Under the pieces are notes generated by a model that did not search any database, had not been told where the DNA came from, and was given only the letters and a program-made list of their open reading frames with translations. Below are positions 8,461-18,199 of a DNA stretch of 23,694 bases, in pieces. The stretch covers positions 171,170-194,863 of the forward strand of contig BFEA01001107.1 of NCBI GenBank assembly GCA_003427395.1. Direction: 5' to 3'. The position numbers and the translations under genes were made by a program. Every line of letters begins with the position of its first letter. The first letter of the stretch is position 1. Source of the stretch: Chara braunii. Taxonomy: Eukaryota; Streptophyta; Charophyceae; Charales; Characeae.

Positions 8461-8595
8461 CTACCAAGCGGCGGCGGGCAGAACCTGCTAGGCCACCAGC
8501 CGGCAAGGCCTGCTAGGCTACAGGCAGGCGGAGCCGGTAGGCCACAGGAGGGATAGGCCTGCTAGGCCACAGGCGGGCGGAGCCTGCAAGGCCGC
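8461..8595. repeat. 25-bp minisatellite, five degenerate copies
   Basis: The core CTGCTAGGCCA recurs at about 8485, 8510, 8534, 8559 and 8584, giving a steady period near 25 bp, with CAGGCGGGCGGAGC-like spacers. Copies differ by several bases. It is GC-rich against AT-rich surroundings. Confidence 0.85.
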
Positions 8596-8613
8596 ATGCC
8601 AGAAAGATACCTG

Positions 8614-9091
8614 GGCTAGCTCTTCATATTGAAGAGTTGCTTCTGTTCAGTGTGGAACAGGAGCTAGCTCAGTAGGTTAACGCAGCCGACTCTTACCCAA
8701 CACGTGCCGAGATCGAATCTTCAATGTCGCACCTCTGGGCTGACTCCTTTTTGGAGTTGGCCACCTTGCTGTCAGCGTGGTCGATTTCGACCGCCGATCT
8801 TAAAGATCGCACGACCAAGATTGGTCGCACGTAGTTCAGCAACGCCCCTGCACAAGGATGACACGTATAAAAGAACAAAAATAAAATAAAGTAAAATTTT
8901 AAATAAATAAATAACAATATATATATATATAAACAGCGCCACATGGCGCCTGAAGATGCTATTGGAGGGGCATGTAACTGTAGCCGTCGGCATAAGCCAA
9001 CGGCTTTATTATTGCAAAAAAAAAAAAAAAAAAAGGAGAAAACGAACTGCGCCAGATGGCGCACCGAAAAGAAAAGGGACGTACAGTCCCT
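8614..9091. repeat. Array of about ten short hairpins with different stems
   Basis: Successive dyads: 8620-8636 (7 bp, loop 3); 8643-8660 (6 bp); 8738-8762 (10 pairs including two G.T, loop TTTTT); 8779-8792 (GGTCGA/TCGACC); 8795-8809 (CGATCT/AGATCG); 8812-8827 (CGACCAA/TTGGTCG); 8936-8949 (GCGCCA/TGGCGC); 8982-9005 (10 bp, one mismatch, loop ATAA); 9048-9063 (TGCGCCA/TGGCGCA); 9075-9091 (AGGGAC/GTCCCT). An outer 8-bp stem (GCTAGCTC/GAGCTAGC, 8615-8622 and 8660s-8670s) brackets the first two. Stems are unrelated in sequence apart from the two GCGCCA ones. Confidence 0.65.
8660..8930 (+). mobile_element. tRNA-derived SINE with A-rich tail
   Basis: On the plus strand a textbook A box (TAGCTCAGTAGGTTA, 8665-8679) is followed 46 nt later by a B-box-like GATCGAATC (8711-8719). 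A body of about 150 bp leads into a tail of AAAATAAAATAAAG repeats (about 8875-8915) and a (TA)n run. Box A, box B, unrelated body and A-rich tail is the classic tRNA-SINE order. The body itself consists mostly of small hairpins (see the array at 8614-9091). No clear target duplication was found. Confidence 0.6.
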
Positions 9092-9990
9092 GAGAAAAAG
9101 GCGTTAAGTTGTTGGAGGTAAGTGAGTTTATTTTTTTGGATTTTTTTTTTTTTTTTCCTTAGATTTTCTAAGATTCTTTCGTTTTGTTGTTTTTAATGAT
9201 GCATTGCCTAATTGGCCCCCTATGAGACACCCTCCCACCTGTTTGATCACCCCCATGCGCCCCCTATGATACACCCTCCCACCTTTCCTCATCATTGCAA
9301 TCCCCAACACAATGGACACATCCCTACTCCCTAGGTCCTACCTGAGTACACCCGGGAATATCACACATTCTAGTGACCTTGATGACCCTGGATAATCACG
9401 TATTCTAGTGACCCTGACCGGACAGCGGTTACAGGCATCAGGGCTAGGCAGGTCACACCTCCCTCCCCAGTCGTGATTGAAGCACTGTCAAGAGAGCCAC
9501 TTTGTACCAGGCACTTCAAACGCTAGGGGTGAACACACTATTACAGCTCCCACAGGTGAACACTAATTTTTTTTGTTCTTTTTTTTTCTGTTAGAGAGCT
9601 CCTAGCCTTATCATTATCAGATCCCGATGGGTATTCTTGAATTCGAGCAAAGGTTATTCGAACCTAGGACATCCCCAGTTTCCGTCCTCAGTACAGCCAC
9701 CATCTGCTCCCCATACCTCTACCATTAACTGGATGTCTAGGTATTCGGCGAGCATCCCCCATAGTAGTTCTAGTTTCCGTCCTCAACGGGTTCATGGCCA
9801 CCACCTGCTTTCCCTAACCTCTATCATCAACGGGAGCTACTATGGACTATTTTAATCTGACAGCATTCTTTATGCAGGCAGCAAACAATTTGAGTCTCCT
9901 GTGACGTTCAAACCTCACGCCCTATGCTGCTTTCCAGCCAGAGTAATAAAATATTCAGAACAGGCCCTAAAAAAACAGTAAAGTGGGTTG
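9092..9990. other. No gene; short direct repeats
   Basis: No supported gene. A 26-bp block (GCCCCCTATGAKACACCCTC core) occurs at 9215-9240 and 9259-9284. A block of about 56-63 bp starting AGTTTCCGTCCTCA occurs at 9677-9732 and, diverged, at 9772-9834. ATTCTAGTGACC recurs near 9368 and 9403. T runs lie near 9129-9158 and 9569-9590. Confidence 0.6.
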
Positions 9991-10053
9991 TGTCAAGAAT
10001 TTTTGGAAAAATTGAGTGTGGAGACACAGACGAAACCGAAATTCCCTGTGTGG
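9991..10053 (+). repeat. Dispersed repeat copy 2
   Basis: This is the counterpart of 7557-7620, in the same orientation about 2.4 kb away, sharing GTGTGGAGACACA and CTGTGTGG. Flanking sequences do not align. Confidence 0.5.
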
Positions 10054-11516
10054 TTCTGGTTTAGTGAGAAATGGCCATAGTCCCTCGGTGAAGAAATAGC
10101 GTGCGCTGCTTTCAAACGTTCATTTTGTCCAAAAAGTATCTCCGAACTTCTATGCGGGCTACTCAATATCACCTCCTCAGCCCCACTACCTGGACCCGCC
10201 CCCATGGTCGACAACAAAACTAAGGGGATAGCCCCATCGGGCCCTCGACCCCTCAATTCCCTCCATGCTGCTCCGCTATTCCTTCGTCGCCAGTCGCTGG
10301 CCTTGATCCCTGAATTAGTTCTATGCTAGTCAAACATCGTTGTCGAGCGCATCGGGCTGTGTGTCCTATGAACGGAGAATGAGCGAAATTCAACGTCGTT
10401 GAACCCGTTCAACAGGCCTGGGGGCCCCCTTTAAATCGCATTTACTGCAAAAACGGGGGGTGTTCCGTTGAATTTTGAAAAACGGAACCGGCACGTTGGG
10501 CCTCGGACACGTGGCCCTACGTGCCCAAACACTAAAAACAAGAAAAAGAAAAAAGAAAATTTGACCCCTACTAACAGGGTGGGGTGGCCAAACATGCCCC
10601 TCCCTCCCGAAATTCAAATTGCAAGAGGGAAAAAAGTAAGGGCCACCCCATACCCCAAGACTGTGAGCACACGCGTGTGCATGTGGGTGCATGTCCTTCT
10701 TTTTTTTTCTTTTTTTTTCACAAATGTTGCAATCTAGTCGTCCAGTGTCATTACCGAAGGGTCCCTACAGATTAGCAAAGACCCTTCGTGGAGCAGAGAT
10801 TTTGAGACTGCCTTTGTGGCCCGATAATATATAGTCTGGATTCGAATTCAGGTCTGTGGCAGTCTGTGCAGCTTAGTTATGGGTCACTAATTCTCTGTTT
10901 TCTCGTTTATTTTTTTTCTTTTCTTCATTTTGTTTTTCCGTTTTTTTTTTGTTTTCTCATTTTCCTTCTATTTTTTCTCGTTTTTTTTTTTTTAGGAATA
11001 CGTGCAGTGGCCGTAAGGGCCTCTACTCACCACATGCACAGAAGACAAAACATAGTCGGTGTATTATTCCACGTTCTAGGAGAAGATCCATTCTTTATTT
11101 TTATTTTTTTTTAAAGCCGAGGGTGTTGTAAAGGCCAAGAACCATACCCGTGGTGATTGCTGGTAGCAACAGGCTAACAACCAATGGTTGTCCTGTTAGG
11201 ATAGGCCACCTACCCTACCCATCCCCTCTTTAATACTCCTAGCACACCCCCTGTCCCTACTATCCTACCTTAGTGTGACCAGCACTCAGGACCGTCACCC
11301 TACCAGTATTGCGGGCAACTTCGACCAGACAACAGTGACAAGCACCAGGGGCATGGTCCCATTAGCAGAGGGATTGGAGTGTGGCCGATCTAGTGTGACA
11401 CTGAGTGGCAGCGGCCTGACATTTTCATTACGAGTTTCTGGGCTGAGAAAATAGGAGAAAGGCAAAAAAAAAAAACAAAAAAACAGAGACCTTGTTGTAC
11501 GGGAGTTCGGAGGCCA
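10054..11516. other. No gene; homopolymer tracts and a few dyads
   Basis: No supported gene. Visible structures are a 14-bp perfect palindrome GCACACGCGTGTGC (10667-10680), a 9-bp stem CGAAGGGTC/GACCCTTCG (10755-10763 with 10780-10788), a hairpin around AACAGG..CCTGTT near 11169-11197, and long T-rich stretches (10900-10993, 11096-11114). Confidence 0.6.
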
Positions 11517-12228
11517 AGGGCCTGGACCCACTAGCGAAGTATTCTACGACGTGTGCCACATTTTTATGGTTTTTTTAAAAGCACAAACTTCCACAAAGTG
11601 ATTTTTATTTGCATGAATGAATCTTTTTCTGTTTTAAAATGAATTGAAATAGCACATAAAACTATGAAGAAGAGTTGTGCACCCGAATTCATGGGTTGGT
11701 ACGATCTCCTTCACGTAAGTCTTCATAGTGATGTACCGTGGCAATAAAATGTGTCCATGAACATATTCACAAGGATGAACAAGTAACGGGTATTGGGATA
11801 CATTCCTCGCGATGTATCTCATGATGCCTTTAGCAGGCCATCCGACAGACGCGGAAGCATTCCTATCAGATCCACCATAATATTCAAATTTCACATTTCA
11901 AGTTTTATTTCTCAGAGCCAAAAAAAAAAAAAAACGAAGTCTGGAAATCGACCCCCCCCCTTTAGAGCCCATAAAATCCTGACTTCCCGCCCACGCAAAG
12001 CCACGAGCTATCATGTCNAAGTTAGTCCAACTTTTTTTTTTTTTTTTTTTTCGACGCCTCTCATTGGACAGGAGGTGGGCATCCTTATAGTCCCCTCTCG
12101 GAAACCACCAGCCTGAGACCCTCGAGATCCGATCTATTTGACGGCTGTACTGAGTCACTCGATGCCACACGTGATTGAAATCCTGTACGGCGTGGTAGAA
12201 TACCTTGCTAGTGGGTCCAGGCCCCAGA
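11517..12228. mobile_element. Element with inverted GGGCCTGGACCCACTAGC ends (inside unit A)
   Basis: The left end GGGCCTGGACCCACTAGC and the reverse complement of the right end match for 18 bases, then continue as GAAGTATTCTACGACG against AAGGTATTCTACCACG. The total arm is about 34-36 bp. No matching target duplication is seen. In the second unit only the right arm (about 14213-14228) and a left arm shortened to ACCCACTAGC (13633) remain, because the duplication junction cuts this arm. Confidence 0.5.
11634..11894 (-). CDS. Uncharacterised short frame, partly repeated in unit B
   Basis: A minus-strand frame of 86 codons begins MKFEYYGGSDRNASASVGWP and includes IMRYIARNVSQYPLLVHPCE. The corresponding frame in unit B (13713-13919) keeps about 52 of these codons. 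By eye the two differ there by three synonymous and three amino-acid changes, which neither supports nor excludes selection. The C-terminal part lies in the 83-bp segment missing from unit B. I do not recognise it; it may be a fragment of a degraded element or chance. Confidence 0.2.
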   Translation of the reverse strand: MKFEYYGGSDRNASASVGWPAKGIMRYIARNVSQYPLLVHPCEYVHGHILLPRYITMKTYVKEIVPTHEFGCTTLLHSFMCYFNSF

Positions 12229-12566
12229 CTCATGCAATCTTCTACAGGCCCAAATCAGGGAGTCTATCCAGCAAGATTACCTAAGCAATGCAGGCAAAAA
12301 AAAATCACGTTTATGGTTTTGATTTTTTTTTTAAAACACGAAGTTACAAATTTTTTTATTTTTTTTTTTTTTTTTGTACATCCTTAAAAGATCTACAACC
12401 CTATATTTTTTATTTTTTTTTTCTGTTTTTGTTTTTGCCCTTAAAAAATCTCTGTGAAACCCAAAAAAAAACGAGTCATGTCATTTCTTGTTTTTGGTTC
12501 TTTTCATTGTGCTTATGTTTTTGATTTCTTAAAAATAAAATTAAAGCTAAAAAAAAAAATAAAAAA

Positions 12567-12605
12567 TTATGAGGTTGTAGACCTCGAAAAAATCTACGAC
12601 CTCAT
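12567..12605. repeat. 14-bp hairpin in unit A
   Basis: TATGAGGTTGTAGA (12567-12580) pairs with TCTACGACCTCATA (12592-12605) with one mismatch. A related dyad GTTGTACATCTT/AAGATCTACAAC lies about 190 bp upstream and is clearest in unit B near 14395-14421, so the block looks like inverted copies of one motif. Confidence 0.75.
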
Positions 12606-12732
12606 ATATATATTTGTTTTTCCGATTATGTTTAGCCTAGGAAACAGATCATTGCGGACCCCGTTTTTCCCCGTCTAACGCATGTTCAAACGAGGATTGA
12701 ACGCGAATTCAACGCGCGTTGCACGTTGAATA

Positions 12733-12757
12733 ATTCAACGCGGAACCCGCGTTGAAT
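12733..12757. repeat. Perfect 11-bp hairpin ATTCAACGCGG
   Basis: ATTCAACGCGG and CCGCGTTGAAT are separated by the 3-nt loop AAC. The same dyad is kept in unit B. Several overlapping GTTCAAACG/GTTGAA motifs immediately upstream differ between the units by a 24-bp indel. Confidence 0.85.
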
Positions 12758-12799
12758 CCAAAATCGGACACATAGCATTGGGCCCCGTGCGAGCGAGGG

Positions 12800-13232
12800 C
12801 CCTCCCGGCCACGTCACGCAGGAGTTACACAATAAAACAAAAACAAAGAGAGAACTTGGAGACGATGTGAAATAGTTTCCGCGAGCCGCCGAGGCGGTGC
12901 GAGGTCGCGTCGTCCCTTCGCCGCTCTAACCGGGTGCGCCAGCTTGCACATCCCGCGGTCCCCTACGACATGATAGGTTCCCGCGGGGCATAAGCTTGAT
13001 TTCCTAAGGGGCTGCCACCACCCTTAGGGCCTTACGGGCGTACACCTACTGAGCTACTGACCCACGTACGAAAGTTTTTACATGCAGTTGCACAGGTGGG
13101 TCAGCCGAGGGCGTTTGCTCGCACGCTGTAGTATAGGTATACGTGATTAAACGTCTGTTGGACCCGGACGCCGTCCGTCACTTAGGGCGCTGATCTCCTA
13201 AGGATGAAGCGTACGCCGGTCGACTAGAGCGG
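12800..13232 (-). repeat. Composite repeat with three tRNA-like A boxes (unit A)
   Basis: On the minus strand three A-box-like motifs follow each other: CTCTAGTCGACCGGCGTACGC (13209-13232), TAGCTCAGTAGGTGTACGC (13038-13056) and GCTGGCGCACCCGGTTAGAG (12921-12943). The middle one is a textbook A box. Matching B boxes are weak (for example GGGTCCAAC near 13160). This may be a composite SINE or a run of decayed tRNA pseudogenes. Unit B repeats it at 14800-15232. Parts of it (12800-12826, 12921-12943) recur near the end of the window. Confidence 0.5.
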
Positions 13233-13632
13233 TTTCAGTCCAATATAGAAACCAACAACAACTTGAGACTAGTCCCTTGCACACAATTTCCTCATACAAA
13301 TATATATATGTAATTTATTCAGACGAAATCACCAAAAATAATACACATGAAGTTACTACTTCAAATCAACCAGCTCAACAATTATAGCACAATTCCTTAA
13401 TGGGTTTCGTCTCACGAAAAGGATCATGCTATCGTGCTTTCCTACTCGTCGTCGATATGGTTGACACCTGATTTTTCTTTTTCAAGCCTTTTAAACTGAA
13501 GTCAGACTTTTTCCAAGTCTAAATTTAGAACAACATCGTGCCTACAGAACCTTGTCATAGTTAGCCTCAGCAAGTAAATATCGCTGCTACCATGCAAATC
13601 AACAAGTGACTTGATTCCTGGTCGAAGTTTAA

Positions 13633-15635
13633 ACCCACTAGCGACGTATTCTACGACGTGTGCCACAGTTTTATGATTTTTTGGAAAGTACAAACTTCCA
13701 CAAAGTGATTTTTTATTTGCATGAATGAATCTTTTTCTGTTTTAAAATGAATTGAAATAGCAGTGGCAATAAAATGTGTCCACGAACATATTCACAAGGA
13801 TGAACAAGTAACGGGTATTGGGATACATTCCTCGCGATGTATCTCATGATGCCTTTAGCAGGCCAGTCGACAGACGCGGAAGCGTTCCTGTCAGATACAC
13901 CATAATATTCGAATTTCACATTTCAAGTTTTATTTCTCAGAGCCATAAAAAAAAAAACCGAAGTCTGAAAAACGACCCCCTCCCTTTAGAGCCCATAAAA
14001 TCCTGACTTCCCGCCCACGCAAAGCCACGAGCTATCATGTCCAAGTTAGTCTAACTTTATTTTTTTTTCTTTTTTCGACGCCTCTCATTGGATGGGAGGT
14101 GGGCATCTTTATACTCCTCTCTCGGAAACTACCAGCCTGAGGCCCTCGAGATCCGATCTATTTGACGGCTGTACAAAGTCACTCGATGCCACATGTGATG
14201 AAAATCCTGTACGGCGTGGTAGAATACCTTGCTAGTGGGTCCAGGCCCCAGGCTCATGCAATCTTCTACAGGCCCAAATTAGGGAGTCTATCCAGCAAGA
14301 TCACCTAAGCAATGCAAGCAAAAAAAAATCCCGTTTATGGTTTTGATTTTTCTTAAATACACGAAGTTACAAAAAAAAAAAAAAAAACATATTTTGTTGT
14401 ACATCTTTAAAAGATCTACAACCCTATATTTTTTTTTTTTTTTTTCTGTTTTTGTTTCAACCCTTAAAAAATCTTTGTGAAACCCAAAAAAAAACGAGTC
14501 ATGTCATTTCTTGTTTTTATTTTTTTCATTGTGCTTATGTTTTTGATTTTTTTTAAATATATTCAAAGCTAAAAAAAAAATAAAAAAATTATGAGGTTGT
14601 AGACCTCGAAAAGATCTACGACCGTATATATATATATATTTGTTTTTCCGATTATGTTTAGCCTGGGAAACAAATCATTGCGGACCCCGTTTTTCCCCGT
14701 CTAACGCACGTTCAAACGAGGATTGAACGGGAATTCAACGCGGAACCCGCGTTGAATCCAAAATCGGACACATAGCATCGGGCCTCGTGCGAGCGAGGGC
14801 CCTCCCGCCCACGTCACGCAGGAGTTACACAATAAAACAAAAACAAAGAGAGAACTTGGAGACGATGTGAAATAGTTTCTGCGAGCCGCCGAGGCGGTGC
14901 GAGGTCGCGTCGTCCCTTCGCCGCTCTAACCGGGTGCGCCAGCTTGCACATCCTGCGGTCCCCTACGACATGATTGGTTCCCGCGGGGCATAAGCTTGAT
15001 TTCCTAAGGGGCGGCCACCACCCTTAGGGCCTTACGGGCGTATCCCTACTGAGCTACTGACCCACGTACAAAAGTTTTTACATGCAGTTGCAGAGGTGGG
15101 TCAGCCGAGGGCGTTTGCTCGCACGCTGTAGTATAGGTATACGTGATTAAACGTCTGTTGGACCCAGACGCCGTCCGTCACTTAGGGCGCTGATCTCCTA
15201 AGGATAAAACGTACGCCGATCGACTAGAGCGGTGTCAGTCCAGTATAGAAACCAACAACAACTTGACCCTATTCCCTTGCACACAATTTCCTCATACAAA
15301 TATATATATGTAATTTATTCAGACGAAATCACCAAAAATAATACACATGAAGTTACTATTTCAAATCAACCAGCTCAACAATTATAGCACAATTCTTTAA
15401 TGGGTTTGGTCTGACGAAAAGTATCATGCTATTATGCTTTCCTAATCGTCGTCGATATGGTTGACACCTGATTTTCGTTTTTCAAGCCTTTTAAACTAAA
15501 GTCAGACTTTTTCCAAGTCTGAATTTAGGATTACATCGTGCCTACAGAAGCTTGTCATGGTTAGCCTCTGCAAGTAAATACCGCTGCTACCATGCAGATC
15601 AACAAGTGACTTGATTCCTGGTCGAAGTTTGAACT
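13633..15635. repeat. Tandem duplication, unit B (about 2.0 kb)
   Basis: This is the second copy of 11526-13632, directly abutting it. It begins in the ACCCACTAGC arm and ends after GTCGAAGTTTGAAC, where the sequence diverges from unit A's junction (GTCGAAGTTTAAACCC). It includes the same T and A tracts, with length differences, and the same tRNA-like motifs at 14921-14943, 15038-15056 and 15209-15232. High identity suggests a recent event or a sequence-homogenising process. Confidence 0.93.
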
Positions 15636-15783
15636 CTCGGTTTGACCCCACCCCCACTATCGTCTCCTTCTTACTGCCGACTTGCGTTCTTACGCATGTG
15701 GTTACCCCTGAATGCATAAGCATGATAGTGCCATCATCGGAGTAATCCAGATACTATCCATCTGGCGGTCCTATGTACATAAT

Positions 15784-15784
<1 letters not shown>

Positions 15785-15812
<28 letters not shown>
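15785..15812. repeat. 28-base T run
   Basis: An uninterrupted T run lies downstream of the minus-strand broken gene, so it would be an A tail on that strand, about 120 bp past the stop. It could mark a retroposed copy, although the intron-like segment upstream in that gene argues against a processed transcript. A 9-bp hairpin TGAAGTCAT/ATGACTTCA (15826-15834, 15842-15850) follows. Confidence 0.8.
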
Positions 15813-15815
<3 letters not shown>

Positions 15816-15929
15816 GATTAGCTCGTGAAGTCATGAGTCATATGACTTCATGAACAGGACGAGTGAATGCGTAAGTGATATCTGAAATCCAAGTTGGGAA
15901 TCAGAAGATGATGTCTATCCCAAGTAGAT

Positions 15930-17078
15930 CTACTGTCCTCCGCACGCCGGAACCTCCAATGAATCAAATCGCACAAGCTCGCTGTCATCCAATGTTAGGG
16001 TAGTCCTCCGTTCACCTCGCATGACTCTAATAACTTGAGTGTCATAGAAAGAGGTCATTCGTGAAACTAACCTCCAAACTATGACTCGCAGAGGCCGACT
16101 AAGTCCAAATAAATATCGGGTCTCTGTGTGCTGGATCCAGACGACGCTGAAGCGTTTGCTGGATGAGGTAATCCTGATACTTACAATGACTCGGGAGAGA
16201 CGTTGAAGATTACTCGCACGGTGAACATACAGTGTGTATCCATAATACTCCTCGGGAGTTCGAGCCGTGTTTGTCTGAAAATCCACGCGAGTGCTAGGAA
16301 AAAATCCCTCTCCATTCCGGAGTAAGCCGATGAAGTCGATCCACTAAGAGGGAGAACCATCTCGAACTCATAAGAGTTGCTCTTCACCTCTGATGAGATC
16401 GTCCTCAAGCGTATCGCGAACCAGCAGGTACCTCGGGATGGTCATGTCTCGTCGAGCTCCATGCATCTGCGTGTCAAAACAAAACTCGATCAGTTGAGTA
16501 ATCGTTCTATGAGTTCGTCCTCCTCATCTTGGCAAGCATACTCTGAGAATGCTTCAACTCGTAGAATAATGAACCTATTTGCCCGTACTTTCCTTGTATG
16601 ATATATGCCAAAGAAAGGTCTCTGTCGTTCGTTTAACCAAAGTACGAAACGGACGAACATCAACCTTATCTCATAAATTTCGTTCATTCGAGGGTTTATT
16701 TTGTATGGTTGCATCGCCACTAAGTTCATGCTGGCGAAGTCGTGATCGGGCAGTGGTGGCGCAAACTCGTGGTGAAGAATGTCTAGTTCGGTTCTTGATC
16801 TCGAAATGAGTCGCCTAGGAGGGTTCCGCGCACTGCCATCCCAGAATCGTGGAACATCCTCCTCATAATATAATTCATCCGAATTAAAGACAAGTCGCTT
16901 TGCTCTCTCCATCCTTTCTTCACGGCGTTCTGGGCACTCAGCCCACTCAGCTGATGCGTCACGATTATCGAAAAGGTAACAGACGGTCATTCGTTCTGTC
17001 ATCTGAAAGAGAAAAATATAGTAGTTATATTAATATTTTTGCAACTATTAAGTATTATTTATTCACCCTTGTTTCCAT
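15930..17078 (-). pseudogene. Broken minus-strand gene of unknown family
   Basis: A small first exon (ATG GAA ACA AGG, 17078-17067) joins through a 64-nt GT-AG intron (17066-17003, ending TTTTTCTCTTTCAG) to a frame running from 17002 to a stop at 16490. That frame is charged and protein-like (ERMERAKRLVFNSDELYYEE, then FVRFVLWLNERQRPFFGIYH). Protein-like sequence continues in other frames: TQLIEFCFDTQMHGARRDMT (about 16480-16390), NSYEFEMVLPLSGSTSSAYS (about 16370-16310), and YGYTLYVHRASNLQRLSRV (within 16286-15930). One shift coincides with a run of six T (minus strand) near 16306. A donor-like GTAAGT (16184-16179) may begin a further intron. I recognise no domain. Best reading: a once-functional gene with several indels. 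Confidence 0.45.
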
Positions 17079-18199
17079 CAACTCGTGCTTCTTCTGGCAC
17101 GGTCATCCACGATAAGAGTGCCTAACTGCACTCTGCTTAAACTAGTATGACATGAACTAGGCTGCTTATGGCACTTGTTCCCCCTGCGTTAGTGACTCCT
17201 AATATGGCCACCAAAAAGGTACACTATATTAGTTCTCCCTTACGCGAAGCGCCAAAAAAACTCTAGAGGCCATTCCGTGGATATACGCTCGTCCTTTTCC
17301 TAGGAGGTGGTTTGGGGTACCCCTCGTCATCGCCCAAGAGAACCTCGGCTCTCAGAAGTCGGGCTGGCTCCACCACAACAGCATGGTACCCCCCCGCAGA
17401 ACGGTCCACTCCGAGTCGATAACAGGGTCGACCCCTAAGGCAACGAGCCCCCGCCTGAGATGCCTCCTAGAAAAAGGAAACGAATTTACTACGGTGAGCA
17501 AACGACCTCTTGCCGCCTGACGTCAAGAACAACTTAGACGACGAATGATAACTGGAGGGAAAATCATTCAGACGGACGGGCATAGACGGTGAGGGTCATT
17601 CGGGAAAGAACCGGTACCCTTGGGAAAAATCTACACCCATTCACGTTTTTCTTCGTAGTGATCGCTTTATTTTTCGTCGTCTTCTTTCTTCTTTTCGATT
17701 TGACACATACATACAAGTGTGGAGATGTGAGAACAAGCAAACATTAACCATCTCAAGGTCGACCCACTTCCATTTCAGTAAGCCACACCTGCAGTCGGAT
17801 CAGACGACAAGTTCAACAAAAGAAATAGTGTGAATCCAAACTCAGGTCAGACTCACATTCACACACGTCAACTCACATTTCCTGTACCTTTCAATGAACA
17901 TTCAAAGAACAGGGTCCACTGACCTTGAGTGAAGTTGTACGGTACACTCAAGAAGACCGTATAGAAGTATTCCCTTTTGACGTGGAGATAGTCATCCACA
18001 GTTGTCAGCAAAGTGATCGACACCACTCTCTTGCCGCGACCACCTGCCACAGCACCCCCTCACTTATTTTTCAGTTAGCGTGGTAGCCAATTACTTCCGT
18101 CATCACCGCGTTACCGTGCCGTCAAGTCCACACTACCTCAAAATACACCACCCTAGCAGCACCTTCACTGCGTCAATTCTGCTGTCACTACCGTAAATC
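17079..18199. other. No gene; one foldback
   Basis: No supported coding frame. Arms at 17293-17326 and 17444-17477 (CCTTTTYCTAGGAGG..., each ending near CTCG) form an imperfect foldback with a spacer of about 117 bp. From about 18105 the sequence gradually takes on the GCCGTCA..CACTACC character of the minisatellite that follows. Confidence 0.5.

Larger units (their letters stand above)
11526..13632. repeat. Tandem duplication, unit A (about 2.1 kb)
   Basis: Unit A starts at ACCCACTAGCG (11526) and aligns through its length with 13633-15635 at high identity (mid-90s percent by eye). For most of the right half the offset is exactly 2000 bp. Unit A carries an extra 83 bp (11655-11737) and an extra 24 bp near 12714-12738 that unit B lacks. 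One N is at 12018, where unit B has C. Contents: T-rich tracts, inverted dyads, three minus-strand tRNA-like A boxes and a dyad-rich AACGCG region. No intact gene. Confidence 0.93.

Noticed and set aside
8461-8595. CRISPR-like array
   Set aside because: Units are contiguous and degenerate without unique spacers; the context is eukaryotic.
8693-9064. 123-codon minus-strand frame
   Set aside because: It runs through the SINE tail and an A run, giving poly-Phe and Tyr/Ile tracts.
10806-10864. tRNA gene with GACTGCC/GGCAGTC acceptor-like stem and a TTCGAAT loop
   Set aside because: Only 59 nt, no D arm, and five extra bases between T arm and acceptor; better as a chance or decayed hairpin.
11526-15635. 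LTR pair of a retrotransposon
   Set aside because: The two copies abut directly with no internal region or primer-binding site between them.
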